DNA of 44,367 nt from Cyanobacteria bacterium GSL.Bin1 (GTDB lineage Bacteria > Cyanobacteriota > Cyanobacteriia > Cyanobacteriales > Rubidibacteraceae). A model generated the notes under the pieces. The model saw only the letters and a program-made list of their open reading frames with translations. It made no database searches and was not told the DNA's origin. The DNA is taken from contig JAAANX010000106.1 of the NCBI GenBank assembly GCA_009909085.1, positions 1 to 44,367 on the forward strand. The letters run 5' to 3'. Below are positions 1 through 8,527 of the stretch, one piece after another (position 1 is the stretch's first letter; each line of letters starts with the position of its first letter). Position numbers and translations under genes: made by a program.

Positions 1-105
1 CAGATTGATTGTGCCTCTCCGCTTCGCTACGAGTCACGGGCTATCCTTCCCGACGTTGATGCTTCGCATACAACGCGGGGCTGTCGCCCGAAGCTCAATT
101 GAGAT
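1..105. mobile_element. Possible mobile-element end or repeat fused to the ZIP/cNMP gene
   Basis: GC-rich sequence with a small hairpin (CGGGCGACAGCCC on the minus strand) occupies the window edge and supplies the odd C-terminus of the neighbouring gene. It resembles the non-coding ends of cyanobacterial IS200/IS605-like elements as I remember them. No transposase is visible because the window begins here, so this is inference. Confidence 0.3.
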
Positions 106-942
106 CACTTCTTGCGGCGCACTGCGAGTTTCAAGTTCTCTAATAGCATGCTTGACCCATGCTTGCACTTTTTGCGGGGTCATTCCCTGTCGCTTTTGCA
201 GATAAAGAGCAATCTCATCACTCCTGAGAAAACGCTTCACTGCCTCCACCAAAGTCGGAGACGTCTTAAGCAATCGGTCAAAAGCAGGTTTAGGTAAAAT
301 CCAAAGTTGCGTATCAGTTGTGGTTATGGCAATGCTGGCATGAGGCGCACCAGTAAAAAATGCCATCCGACCGAAAGCATCATTTTTCTCTAATTTCTTA
401 ACGACACGGGCAGTGTTTTCTGGATCCAATAGTTCAACTGCACCTTCTTCGATGATATAAAGCCCTTCCGAGGGTTCACTGGAGTGATAAACTCGGGTTC
501 CTGCAGGATATTTGCGACTAAAAACCATATTTGCCAACTGTTGAATATCTCCCGGTGCCAACTGCTGGAAAACATCAATCCGACCCATATTAGATAGCAT
601 CTGCTTGAAGCGGCGCTGTCTGCGCGCGTGAAAGTAATGAGCAGTAATGGAGTCTTTTCGGAGAAATCCGCCATAGGTATTGATCAATTGATTCAAACCC
701 AGAAAGAGCAATCCCCCGAAAATGCACCCCAGTGCCAGGGGAAAAAAATATCCTGCTTCTACTGCCGGATTGACCAAATCAATGACCAAAGCTGACAGTA
801 AGGCGCCACCGCCAAACGCAATTAAAAATGCCAAGGCACGTTCTCCCGGTTGCCAAAAGCGAGCAGTTAGTGCGCCAAGGGGCAAGGAACAGGCACTCAC
901 CAAGCCGATGGCTAGCGCTTGAAACACGAGAAAGTTTAACAT
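34..942 (-). CDS. ZIP-like membrane segment fused to cyclic-nucleotide-binding domain, probably 3'-truncated
   Basis: The 302-residue product starts with three hydrophobic segments (about residues 5-25, 37-55 and 65-88) that resemble the first helices of a ZIP-family metal transporter. A soluble linker and a cNMP-binding (CAP_ED) domain follow at about 120-240, with the pattern YPAGTRVYHSSEPSEGLYII and later DAFGRMAFFTGAPHASI. Cyanobacterial proteins of this type usually resume transmembrane helices after the cNMP domain. Here the frame instead runs into LRATAPRCMRSINVGKDSP and stops, a peptide that looks like read-through into a repeat at the window edge. I infer a truncated transporter or sensor. 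Function is family-level only; the metal and the nucleotide ligand cannot be told. Confidence 0.6.
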   Translation of the reverse strand: MLNFLVFQALAIGLVSACSLPLGALTARFWQPGERALAFLIAFGGGALLSALVIDLVNPAVEAGYFFPLALGCIFGGLLFLGLNQLINTYGGFLRKDSITAHYFHARRQRRFKQMLSNMGRIDVFQQLAPGDIQQLANMVFSRKYPAGTRVYHSSEPSEGLYIIEEGAVELLDPENTARVVKKLEKNDAFGRMAFFTGAPHASIAITTTDTQLWILPKPAFDRLLKTSPTLVEAVKRFLRSDEIALYLQKRQGMTPQKVQAWVKHAIRELETRSAPQEVISIELRATAPRCMRSINVGKDSP

Positions 943-1085
943 GGGGAATTGCCGGTAGGGCTTTAATTATAGGTTCGTGCAACCGAGAGGCAACAAAGTT
1001 AACCCCATTTTTACAGCTTCAAGTTTTATTTGAAGTGTGAAAAGAAGACGATGATCCGAGTCAACAGGGAAAGATAATTGGGACT

Positions 1086-1784
1086 TCACGATGATTGCTG
1101 ATTTTTCCATTTTTCCCACAAATCTGGACGACGTTCTTGGGTGCGCTTAATTTGTTGTTCTTGTCGCCAGCGCGCGATCGCGCCATGATTCCCTGACCGT
1201 AACACCGGTGGCACTTCCCAACCTCGGAAAATAGCTGGTTTCGTATATTGCGGATAATCAAGCAATTCCGTTTCAAAGCTCTCGGCTTTGAGAGAATCTG
1301 CCTTACCAATCGTCCCTGGTAGTAAACGAATCACCCCATTAATCAATGCTAAGGCTGGAATCTCCCCACAAGTGAGAATAAAATCTCCTAATGACACCTC
1401 ACGAGTCACTAAGTTTTCCCGAATCCGTTCATCCACCCCTTCATAATGACCGCAAATTAATACCAACTGCTCAAAATCCGCCGCTAGTTCTCGCAACAAG
1501 GGCTGATTCATTGGTTCCCCTTGGGGGGTCATCAAAATGACTTCTTGATTGGGACGTTGCGGAAGCGATTCCACAGCTGCAAAAATCGGTTCTGGTTTTA
1601 ATAACATTCCAACCCCTCCCCCGTAAGGTTCATCATCCACCCGACGATGCTTATCAAAGGCAAAATCCCGAGGGTTGACGAAATTGACTTCAGCAATCTG
1701 TTTTTGGAGTGCTCTTCCCACTATCCCAGAACTGAGGGGAGAGTGAAAGAAATCAGGAAATAAGGTAATAACGTCAAAACGCAC
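1086..1784 (-). CDS. trmD: tRNA (guanine-N1)-methyltransferase TrmD
   Basis: TrmD methylates G37 at N1 in tRNAs reading CUN, CCN and CGG codons, using S-adenosylmethionine, and so prevents frameshifting. The 232-residue length is normal. Family signatures are plain: MRFDVITLFPDFF at the N-terminus, DEPYGGGVGML near 50-60, LICGHYEGVDERI in the knotted SAM-binding region, and LLDYPQYTKP further on. The C-terminal RR(P)DLWEKW end is also typical. It is transcribed away from the histidine kinase that begins 43 bp beyond its start codon, so the two share a very short divergent promoter region. No oddity was seen. Confidence 0.97.
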   Translation of the reverse strand: MRFDVITLFPDFFHSPLSSGIVGRALQKQIAEVNFVNPRDFAFDKHRRVDDEPYGGGVGMLLKPEPIFAAVESLPQRPNQEVILMTPQGEPMNQPLLRELAADFEQLVLICGHYEGVDERIRENLVTREVSLGDFILTCGEIPALALINGVIRLLPGTIGKADSLKAESFETELLDYPQYTKPAIFRGWEVPPVLRSGNHGAIARWRQEQQIKRTQERRPDLWEKWKNQQSS

Positions 1785-1826
1785 GATTGATTTTAGTTTC
1801 TGCGGGTGAGTTAATTATTTTAGCGA

Positions 1827-3260
1827 ATGACTCAGACTTGCGGAGAAGCCAACCTCGACACCGTAACCACTAGAATAGTGGGTAGTACTATTTTTAAGTA
1901 CCGAATTAACGTTGCCCTCACATGGAATCTTTCCAGAATGGTGAACCGAGTTTTATTCCCCGCTAGCTCTGAATTTACCGCACTTTGCCGCTCCCAAGTC
2001 AGTAATTTACAAGAAGGTTTACATGCAGATCGCGGTGCGGTTTATTTAACCAAAGAACTTGCATCTGGAACGCGACGGCTCATTCCCATTGTGGTTTATC
2101 CCGAAGACAGCAGCCATTGGGAAGAGGAAGTGGACGAAGGGAATATTATTACGTCCGATGATTCATTATTAGAAAATACTCCTTTTGAATTGCCGGCAAG
2201 TGCTTCTGCTCCTGAGGGTACACCACAGTTAACCACAGCGCAAGCGGATCTGATCCCGGATGTCGTCAACCAAAACAATCAACATCAAATTGTGTTTCCC
2301 TTACTCCATAACAATGTCATGATGGGTTTACTGGTCATTGCGCGGCAACAAGCCCAATGGAGTCAATGGGAATTTACCCAAATTCAGCGGACAGCAGCAA
2401 CGATTACCCTCGCTTGCGTTTTAGATCAACGTCACGGACTCTCGCAGCACAAACTCCGTCAACAACAATGGCAACAAGAACAACAACGAGATCGGCTGGA
2501 TGATATTTTGCACCAGTTACGAAATCCGCTCATGGCGTTGCGAACCTTTGGCAAACTCCTCCTCAAACGGTTTCAGCCAGAAGATGACGAGAAAAAACGA
2601 TCCCTGGCAGAAAACATGATGCGAGAAAGTGAACGCCTGCAACAGTTGTTGGCAGAAATGGGCGACTACCTGGAGCAAATTGCGACGACGGAGGACGAAG
2701 ATATTACCGTTGATACGGAAACCACCCGTTTGCCAGAAAGCGATGCGAATGTCAAATCGTTGCCGCCCAGTCAAACCTTACCTTTAGAAACCTTTGTCCT
2801 GACGGAAGTTTTACCGCCGATTTTAGAATCAATGCGCGCGATCGCGCAAGAGCGGAATATTCAATTAAAAACAGCAATTCCCGAGCGCCTGCCGCCGATT
2901 CAGGCAAACCGTAAAGCATTGCAAGAAGTGCTGAGCAATCTCCTCGATAATGCAATTAAGTATACCCCGGAACAAGGAACGGTGGAAGTGATTGTGGATA
3001 ACAAGCCATCACACCAACAAGGGATTATCATTCGGGATAATGGGGTCGGTATTCCCCCTGACGATCAATCGAAGATCTTTCAACGTCACTATCGGGGGGT
3101 TCAGTCGCAAAGTCCAATTCCCGGAACTGGCTTAGGACTCGCGATCGCGCGAGAATATGTCGAACAAATGCAAGGCGAGATTGAACTGATTAGCCCGGCG
3201 GTTCCTCCAGACAATCCTGATCAGGGCAGTGCGTTTGTCGTTTGGTTGCAGACTGCCTAA
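1827..3260 (+). CDS. GAF-domain sensor histidine kinase
   Basis: This is a cytoplasmic sensor kinase of 477 residues if the first ATG is used. An N-terminal GAF-like region (about 45-200) is followed by a Gln-rich coiled linker (about 205-225). The HisKA segment has phospho-acceptor His229 in LHQLRNPLMALRTF, and the HATPase_c domain has an N-box NLLDNAIKYTPEQG, G1 box DNGVGIP and G2 box GTGLGLAIA. There is no transmembrane segment and no receiver domain. Residues 1-37 look unlike the family, so Met38 (ATG at 1938, MVNRVLFPASSEF) is a credible alternative start. The partner response regulator is not nearby, so it is an orphan kinase with unknown signal. Confidence 0.85.
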   Translation: MTQTCGEANLDTVTTRIVGSTIFKYRINVALTWNLSRMVNRVLFPASSEFTALCRSQVSNLQEGLHADRGAVYLTKELASGTRRLIPIVVYPEDSSHWEEEVDEGNIITSDDSLLENTPFELPASASAPEGTPQLTTAQADLIPDVVNQNNQHQIVFPLLHNNVMMGLLVIARQQAQWSQWEFTQIQRTAATITLACVLDQRHGLSQHKLRQQQWQQEQQRDRLDDILHQLRNPLMALRTFGKLLLKRFQPEDDEKKRSLAENMMRESERLQQLLAEMGDYLEQIATTEDEDITVDTETTRLPESDANVKSLPPSQTLPLETFVLTEVLPPILESMRAIAQERNIQLKTAIPERLPPIQANRKALQEVLSNLLDNAIKYTPEQGTVEVIVDNKPSHQQGIIIRDNGVGIPPDDQSKIFQRHYRGVQSQSPIPGTGLGLAIAREYVEQMQGEIELISPAVPPDNPDQGSAFVVWLQTA

Positions 3261-3788
3261 AAACGTGTGATTTAATTAGAGCGCGATCGCTGCGCTGGTT
3301 CTCAACAAGAATATCGGGCTATGTTAAGTCGTTTATGAACTTTGCTGATGACTTTCTCATTTTTAGTGACTGGGATCTGATTAATTGGCGTAACTCATCT
3401 TGCTCGAACATGAGGTGATCACAAACTCAATTGCGCAGTTGGGGTTGCACAATCCTTTTCTCAGAAATCAACCATAAAAGTTAACAGAAAGTTAATCTAA
3501 TACTTCAATAATCAACACTAATGAATGCTTTCTTAACATCAACTCATCCACAACTTCCTAAAGATAGATTCTGATTTTTGAGGAGAAAAAAATTCCGTAA
3601 GCTCCGATAAGTCATCAGTTTTAGGGAAAAACATCAGTATTTTTAATCCCATGAGAAAAGCGTCTCTATAGGAAGATAGAAATCATCTGAGAAGGGCTTT
3701 CCAAAGATGAGAGTTATGTTAATTTGTATTAAGCAATTGGGCTTACCTCTAAGCTATAACGTCTGTACACCTGCTCTAGGAACTGATA
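3261..3788. other. Long intergenic region upstream of the sugar-phosphate cyclase
   Basis: These 528 bases hold one HIP1 octamer near 3281-3290 and are otherwise AT-rich. I see no open frame, tRNA or clear terminator. The length suggests a long 5' leader and promoter for the cyclase gene, but no convincing -35/-10 pair or riboswitch fold could be assigned by eye. Confidence 0.4.
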
Positions 3789-5552
3789 ATGACCAAGACA
3801 ACCTCTGCTGTGAAAGCTTTTATCGCCACTTATAACAATGAGCCTTTGACTGACAAAGACCTCGATAGTGCTGTTGAAGCAATTGTTTGCAGTACTCCTT
3901 TTAGGCACTTACTTCTATCACTGATTGACAACGATGTTTTCTCAGCTGAGCTGGGAGAAGAGTTTGCACAAGCCGGTGTGATTGAAAGCTTAGCCGCCTG
4001 TCGCCAACTGCGGACTTGTCTTAACCACTCTCTCAGTCACTTCTTTGGCTTAATTGCCCAACTGATCTCTGGTTTTGATGAACTTGCCGGATCAGAGTGG
4101 TACACCTTTTCTAACCGCATTCACTCTTCTGAACTGGCAACAACCAAACTGCTGGCTCGACTCTTGCGTAGTCAAGATGGGAAGTTTTACGACGAGCTGT
4201 CTTCACGTCTGGTTGAAACTGATCCTCACGCCATTTATCCCACGTCCAGCTATCGTCAAAGTCAAGGTTCCGTCGTTAGTACCGAGGACGACCAAAACGT
4301 GGAAGCAGTGATGAGCACCAGTACTTTTACTTCCATTAAAGTGCTGGAAAATTGCCTCGATCCGCAAGAGACAGTTTTAAGAGATATGTATGTTTCTCTG
4401 GGTCGCTGTGTGTGTTTAGTGGATCAGAATGTGGAACGCTACTATGGCGAGCAAATTGAGAATTATTTTGAGTATCACGAGATTAAGTTAGATAAATTAG
4501 TCTATCGCGCCATGGAAGTGGATAAAGGCATTCACACGGTTGAAAGAATGCTCGGTGACTTCAAACGTCTTGGTGTCTCTCGTAATGAACCCGTCTTGAT
4601 TATGGGGGGCGGTGTCTTAACGGATACTGGCGGTTTAGCTTGCGCTCTTTATCACCGCAACACGCCTTATGTTATGCTTTCTACCTCCATTGTCGCTGGG
4701 ATTGATGCGGGTCCTTCCCCTCGCACCTGCTGTGATGGCTTTGGATACAAGAACCTTTTTGGGGCTTACCATGCACCGATTCTATCTTTAACCGATCGCT
4801 CTTTCTTCAAAACGTTGCGAGAAGGATGGTTACGACACGGCATTGCTGAGATTCTCAAAATGGCGGCGGTTAAAGATGCAGAATTATTCAGTTACCTAGA
4901 ACAAGCAGGGCAAGAGTTGATTACGACCCGTTTCGGCACACTTAACTGTGAACGACATGACAAAATTAGTGTCCTCTCTCAGAAAATTCTGGGGGCAGCG
5001 ATGCGAAGCTATGTGGAAGCTGAGTATGATAACCTCTACGAAACCCATCAGTGCCGCCCTCATGCCTATGGGCATACTTGGTCGCCAGGGTTTGAAATTG
5101 AAGCCGGGTTACTGCACGGACACGCCGTTGCCATTGGCATGGGCTTTGGTGCTTACTTGAGTTATCGCAATAACTGGCTAAGCGCTAAAGACTTCCATCG
5201 CATTCTCAATTTGATCAGTTCCTTTGGCTTGAGTCTCTGGCATGATGTGCTCTTAAATAAAGAAACGGTTTGGGCTGCCCAAGAAAAAATGGTACAAAAA
5301 CGCGGTGGAAATTTAGCCGCACCCCTGCCAAAAGGAGAAATTGGCAAATGCGGCTATCTCAATCAGCTCACTCGCAATGAACTCGATCGCGCGATCGCGC
5401 AATATCAAGAGATTTGTGCCGAGTATCCCCGCCATGGCCTTGGCATTGAACCTCACTGTCATGATGTGGGCTTAGAAAATCCCGCTACCATTGGTCATCA
5501 TCTACCCGTCGAATCGCCTGAAGCAGCAGAAGAACTATTCTCTACCGTCTAA
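3789..5552 (+). CDS. Sugar-phosphate cyclase (DHQ-synthase superfamily) with N-terminal extension
   Basis: This is a 3-dehydroquinate-synthase-like cyclase; the superfamily makes dehydroquinate, 2-epi-5-epi-valiolone, 2-epi-valiolone or desmethyl-4-deoxygadusol. The catalytic part is about residues 175-587. NAD-site glycines lie in GGGVLTDTGG at about 273-282. Likely zinc ligands are Glu354 (GIAEILKMA), His429 (YGHTWSP) and His443 (LLHGHAVAIGM). The substrate loop reads GIDAGPSPRTCCDGFGYKN, where most family members have K and N at the R and D positions. That argues against ordinary DHQ synthase and against standard DDGS/EEVS; an EVS-like or new specificity is possible. Residues 1-174 are an alpha-helical extension I do not recognise. 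Met175 (ATG at 4311) would give a normal 413-residue cyclase. No mycosporine genes lie beside it. A strong terminator follows. Confidence 0.85.
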   Translation: MTKTTSAVKAFIATYNNEPLTDKDLDSAVEAIVCSTPFRHLLLSLIDNDVFSAELGEEFAQAGVIESLAACRQLRTCLNHSLSHFFGLIAQLISGFDELAGSEWYTFSNRIHSSELATTKLLARLLRSQDGKFYDELSSRLVETDPHAIYPTSSYRQSQGSVVSTEDDQNVEAVMSTSTFTSIKVLENCLDPQETVLRDMYVSLGRCVCLVDQNVERYYGEQIENYFEYHEIKLDKLVYRAMEVDKGIHTVERMLGDFKRLGVSRNEPVLIMGGGVLTDTGGLACALYHRNTPYVMLSTSIVAGIDAGPSPRTCCDGFGYKNLFGAYHAPILSLTDRSFFKTLREGWLRHGIAEILKMAAVKDAELFSYLEQAGQELITTRFGTLNCERHDKISVLSQKILGAAMRSYVEAEYDNLYETHQCRPHAYGHTWSPGFEIEAGLLHGHAVAIGMGFGAYLSYRNNWLSAKDFHRILNLISSFGLSLWHDVLLNKETVWAAQEKMVQKRGGNLAAPLPKGEIGKCGYLNQLTRNELDRAIAQYQEICAEYPRHGLGIEPHCHDVGLENPATIGHHLPVESPEAAEELFSTV

Positions 5553-5628
5553 TCTGATAAGGTTCACTTCAATAAAGTAGAGACGCACATGAATTTGATT
5601 TAAGAATACAATTTTTCTTTGATCTGGA

Positions 5629-5680
5629 GCGGAACTTAAATCCTAAAACTATTTAAGTTCCGCCTATTTTATTATTCTTT
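5629..5680 (+). terminator. Rho-independent terminator of the cyclase gene
   Basis: A perfect 13-bp stem (GCGGAACTTAAAT at 5629-5641 with ATTTAAGTTCCGC at 5651-5663) encloses a 9-nt loop. It is followed by a T-rich run ctattttattattcttttt. It lies about 75 bases past the cyclase stop codon. Confidence 0.9.
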
Positions 5681-5926
5681 TTCAGTTCATACGAGAGAGA
5701 ATCCAATTAGAATTAAATCCTGAAATGCTTACGTTGACTCTGTTGATCTCTTAAAATATTGTTTCTGCAAATGCCGATAAAATTGCACAAAAATATTGTT
5801 TAAATAAAGTACTTCAGCCAGAATACTTCTACAATTCAGACTCTTCTAAGTTCTGACAAAAAATTCGGAGATTGCAATTTTTTTTTGTGATCAAGTAAAC
5901 CCTGACCAACAATCTACTTATATGAT

Positions 5927-5967
5927 AGTTTTGGCTAGAAGTTTTTTTTCACACTCTAGCCAAAACT
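5927..5967 (-). terminator. Stem-loop downstream of the double-glycine peptide gene
   Basis: A perfect 13-bp inverted repeat (AGTTTTGGCTAGA at 5927-5939, TCTAGCCAAAACT at 5955-5967) has a 15-nt loop containing an A/T tract. It lies 44 bases beyond the stop of the minus-strand gene at 6011. There is no clear U-run after the stem on that strand, so it may be an mRNA 3'-end stabiliser rather than a classic terminator. Confidence 0.55.
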
Positions 5968-6010
5968 CCTCGCATATTTCTAAACACTGGGTTAAGCCAT
6001 CAATTGTAAC

Positions 6011-6331
6011 CTACCCAGCTGCACCATTCTGGTCAAGATCAAGAGCAGAAGTCGATTCAGCGTAAGCAAATGCTGCTTCAGAATCAACCAAGGTATAAGC
6101 ATCTACTTCAGCCAGCGCATAGAGACCAAAGGCTTCGGCATCCGCTTCTGCAGTCGCCAATTGGTCGGGATTATTAACGTTGACATTAACATTTTTGTTG
6201 ATGTCCATCTGAACTTGTTTATTCAGATTGACATCCTTAGCAATATTGAAAGCGATGTTTCCGCCGCCCTCGAGAGTCTTGCTAGTTTCAGAGCTGATTT
6301 CTTCTAAGTAATTGAGATCGGTGATGATCAT
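6011..6331 (-). CDS. Small double-glycine-leader (exported peptide-like) protein
   Basis: The 106-residue acidic product begins MIITDLNYLEEISSETSKTL and then EGGG at residues 21-24, a bacteriocin-type double-glycine leader of the kind removed by a C39-peptidase ABC exporter. The remainder is low complexity: alternating N/V/D (NKNVNVNVNN) and then Ala/Glu-rich (QLATAEADAEAFG, ALAEVDAY). I recall similar cyanobacterial proteins with this AEADAxAFG block, but their function is unknown. No cysteine or maturation enzyme is seen, so a modified bacteriocin is not supported. The gene is divergent from the RTX gene, with two palindromes between them, so co-regulation and shared export are plausible. 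The dedicated exporter is not in the window. Confidence 0.7.
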   Translation of the reverse strand: MIITDLNYLEEISSETSKTLEGGGNIAFNIAKDVNLNKQVQMDINKNVNVNVNNPDQLATAEADAEAFGLYALAEVDAYTLVDSEAAFAYAESTSALDLDQNGAAG

Positions 6332-6420
6332 TTTTGTTTTCTCCTAGTAAACAATTTGTGCTTATAACAACTTTAATTAGCTGTTACTGAAAAGTATAAA
6401 AACGTGCGATTAATTAAGGT

Positions 6421-6433
6421 TGCCATTTTGGCA
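6421..6433. promoter_or_regulatory. 13-bp palindrome, operator-like (left of pair)
   Basis: TGCCATTTTGGCA is a dyad (TGCCA, 3 nt, TGGCA) in the divergent region between the double-glycine peptide and RTX genes. Its exact reverse complement recurs 86 bp away. It has the size and symmetry of a repressor or activator site; the cognate regulator is unknown. Confidence 0.5.
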
Positions 6434-6506
6434 TATTGTTTTAGGGTTCGGATTGAGATCGTTACAGGCAAACTACTCAACAGATTACTAAAATCCGCAT
6501 AGAAAC

Positions 6507-6519
6507 TGCCAAAATGGCA
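6507..6519. promoter_or_regulatory. 13-bp palindrome, operator-like (right of pair)
   Basis: TGCCAAAATGGCA is the exact reverse complement of the site at 6421-6433, extended by one more pair (CTG...CAG). The 86-bp centre-to-centre distance is close to eight helical turns, compatible with looping or paired sites for the two divergent genes. Confidence 0.5.
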
Positions 6520-6589
6520 GCGCTCAAAAAAGTAAATCTAGCACTGTTAAGAATAGAAATCTTAGCTTGGCAATTAGGAGATACCAAAA

Positions 6590-7549
6590 ATGAGAACACG
6601 TACCATCGGCCAATGGGTCAGCGAAAGACGTGAAACTCCAGAGCGAAGAAGCTCTCGCAGAAGCCTTCTCGATTCTCGAAACGTCACCGAAGAAGACGAT
6701 TCGATTACTGGCGGTCCGGATCGGGATATCGTTCGTGCTGATCGAGGCAACGATACGATTAATGGTGAAGCAGGGGATGACTTAATCAAAGGAGAGGAAG
6801 GAGACGACTCTCTCACCGGCGGTGTAGGAGCGGATTACTTATTCGGAGGCGATGATAACGATACTCTTGATGGAGGAGTTGGCGACGATTATGTGCTTGG
6901 AGACAATGGCAATGACATCCTCCGTGGCGGAGTGGGTAATGATTTTGTCAATGGCGGTAGAGATAATGATGTTCTCTTTGGTCAAGAAGGCGATGACAAA
7001 CTCCTGGGTGGTCTAGGAGACGATAGAATGTTTGGCGGCGACGGCAATGATAATCTTATTGGCAGTCGCGGCATTGACGAACTGCAAGGACAAGCGGGTA
7101 ACGATAAACTCAACGGCGCTTCTGAAGACGATCGTCTCTTTGGTCAAGAAGGTGATGACGAACTTTTGGGCGGAACCGGCAGCGACCTATTAAGCGGGGG
7201 TGCCGGCAACGATACCCTTACCGGCGGTCAAGGCGGAACAGGAGTCGGTGAAACCGATCTCCTCTTTGGCGGCGGCGGAATCGACACATTTGTCCTCGGG
7301 AATGAGACCAGTGTTTTCTACCAGGGAGGAGAGGGTCCTGCTGATGATTTTGCTTTAATTCAAGACTTCGAGCTTGGTGTGGATAAAATTCAACTTAATG
7401 TAGATAATATGGGCGGTTACAGTTTTGGCGTAGATACGGGGGGAAATGCTCTGATTTTATTCAATAATGATGTGATTGGTGCAGTTTTAGGCGTTGATGC
7501 GAATACTCTTGTTGCAACTCCCGGTTCGTTAGTCGATCCGGTTGGTTAA
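6590..7549 (+). CDS. RTX (hemolysin-type) calcium-binding secreted protein
   Basis: The 319-residue product is mainly nonapeptide repeats of the GGxGxDxxx type from about residue 40 to 235 (NDTINGEAGDDLIKGEEGDD and onward). These form a calcium-bound beta-roll outside the cell. The C-terminus (DFALIQDFELGVDKIQLN, then a beta-rich tail ending PGSLVDPVG) matches the uncleaved type I secretion region of such proteins. There is no N-terminal signal peptide, as expected. No enzymatic domain is present, so it is probably a structural or surface protein. An AGGAG ribosome-binding site lies 9 bases before the ATG. A gene for a type I exporter is not seen here. Confidence 0.9.
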   Translation: MRTRTIGQWVSERRETPERRSSRRSLLDSRNVTEEDDSITGGPDRDIVRADRGNDTINGEAGDDLIKGEEGDDSLTGGVGADYLFGGDDNDTLDGGVGDDYVLGDNGNDILRGGVGNDFVNGGRDNDVLFGQEGDDKLLGGLGDDRMFGGDGNDNLIGSRGIDELQGQAGNDKLNGASEDDRLFGQEGDDELLGGTGSDLLSGGAGNDTLTGGQGGTGVGETDLLFGGGGIDTFVLGNETSVFYQGGEGPADDFALIQDFELGVDKIQLNVDNMGGYSFGVDTGGNALILFNNDVIGAVLGVDANTLVATPGSLVDPVG

Positions 7550-7721
7550 GCATTCGCCAATTGGGTTAATTCCCCAGCTCATTAAAAAGGGGTACAGTTA
7601 AACTATACGCCGCTACCGCCTTGCTGCTTGTTGCAGCGATTATGCGGGCATTCGCCAACGTTGGTTATACCATTTTTGAAAAACCCTGATATTCGATTTT
7701 TTATCGCTGTCAAGCCTCTCG

Positions 7722-8501
7722 CTATAAGATTTGTGATAAAAATTGTTGAGTGCGTTCTTCTTTGGGATGATTAAAAAAGTCTTCTGGGGTGTTTTCTTCA
7801 ACCAATAACCCCTCTGCCATTAACACCACGCGATCGGCAACTTCTCTGGCAAAACCCACTTCATGAGACACACAGACCATTGTCATCCCATCATCGGCAA
7901 GAGAGCGCATGGTATCTAAAACTTCTCGCACCATTTCCGGGTCTAAGGCTGAAGTTGGTTCGTCAAATAGCATAATTTTCGGTTGCATGGCTAATGCCCG
8001 CGCGATCGCGACCCGTTGCTGTTGTCCGCCGGATAGCTGACCCGGATATTTTTTCGCCTGTTCTAAAATCCCGACTCTTTCTAACAGTTGCATGGCAATT
8101 TCTTCGGCTTTTGCTGCTTTCCAGCGACGGACCCAAATCGGCGCTAAAGTCACATTTTGCAAAACACTCAAATGAGGGAAGAGATTAAACTGCTGAAAGA
8201 CCATTCCCACTTCTTGTCGGATCGCTTCAATATTTTTTAAATCGTGAGATAGGGCGATGCCATCAATAACAATCCTTCCTTTTTGATAGGGTTCTAAAGC
8301 ATTAAAGGTACGAATAAAAGTCGATTTTCCGGAACCGGAAGGTCCCATAATGACGACGACTTCTCCTCGTTTAATTGCCAAGCTAACGCCTCGTAACACA
8401 TGGAAATTATTGGCATACCATTTATGAACGTTACTGGCGATAATGGCGTAATCGTCTGGATTGGCTGTTGTTGGTAAGGTTTGATTTTCCGATTGAGTCA
8501 T
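7722..8501 (-). CDS. aapP: Polar amino-acid ABC transporter ATPase (AapP/NatE type)
   Basis: ATP-hydrolysing subunit of a polar or general amino-acid importer, 259 residues. Walker A GPSGSGKS lies near residue 53, with Q-loop [13 protein letters not shown], signature LSGGQQQR, Walker B IMLFDEP and H-switch VSHE. It is the last gene of a four-gene minus-strand operon (binding protein, permease, permease, ATPase), 26 bp after the second permease. That order is typical of aapJQMP in proteobacteria and of the N-I (NatFGH/NatE) system in cyanobacteria. Exact substrates cannot be read from sequence. Confidence 0.93.
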   Translation of the reverse strand: MTQSENQTLPTTANPDDYAIIASNVHKWYANNFHVLRGVSLAIKRGEVVVIMGPSGSGKSTFIRTFNALEPYQKGRIVIDGIALSHDLKNIEAIRQEVGMVFQQFNLFPHLSVLQNVTLAPIWVRRWKAAKAEEIAMQLLERVGILEQAKKYPGQLSGGQQQRVAIARALAMQPKIMLFDEPTSALDPEMVREVLDTMRSLADDGMTMVCVSHEVGFAREVADRVVLMAEGLLVEENTPEDFFNHPKEERTQQFLSQIL

Positions 8502-8527
8502 GATTAAATCTGTAAAATGGAATTGAG

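Noticed and set aside
1017-1035. Hairpin CTTCAA/TTGAAG after trmD
   Set aside because: Only 6 bp of AT-rich stem and no proper T-run on the trmD strand; too weak for a terminator call.
4311-5552. Mycosporine cluster (mysA) call
   Set aside because: The cyclase loop does not match DDGS and no mysB, mysC or mysD gene is near, so a gene symbol is not justified.
7550-7660. Direct repeat GCATTCGCCAA (twice)
   Set aside because: An 11-bp repeat after the RTX gene without symmetry or further copies; no role can be supported.
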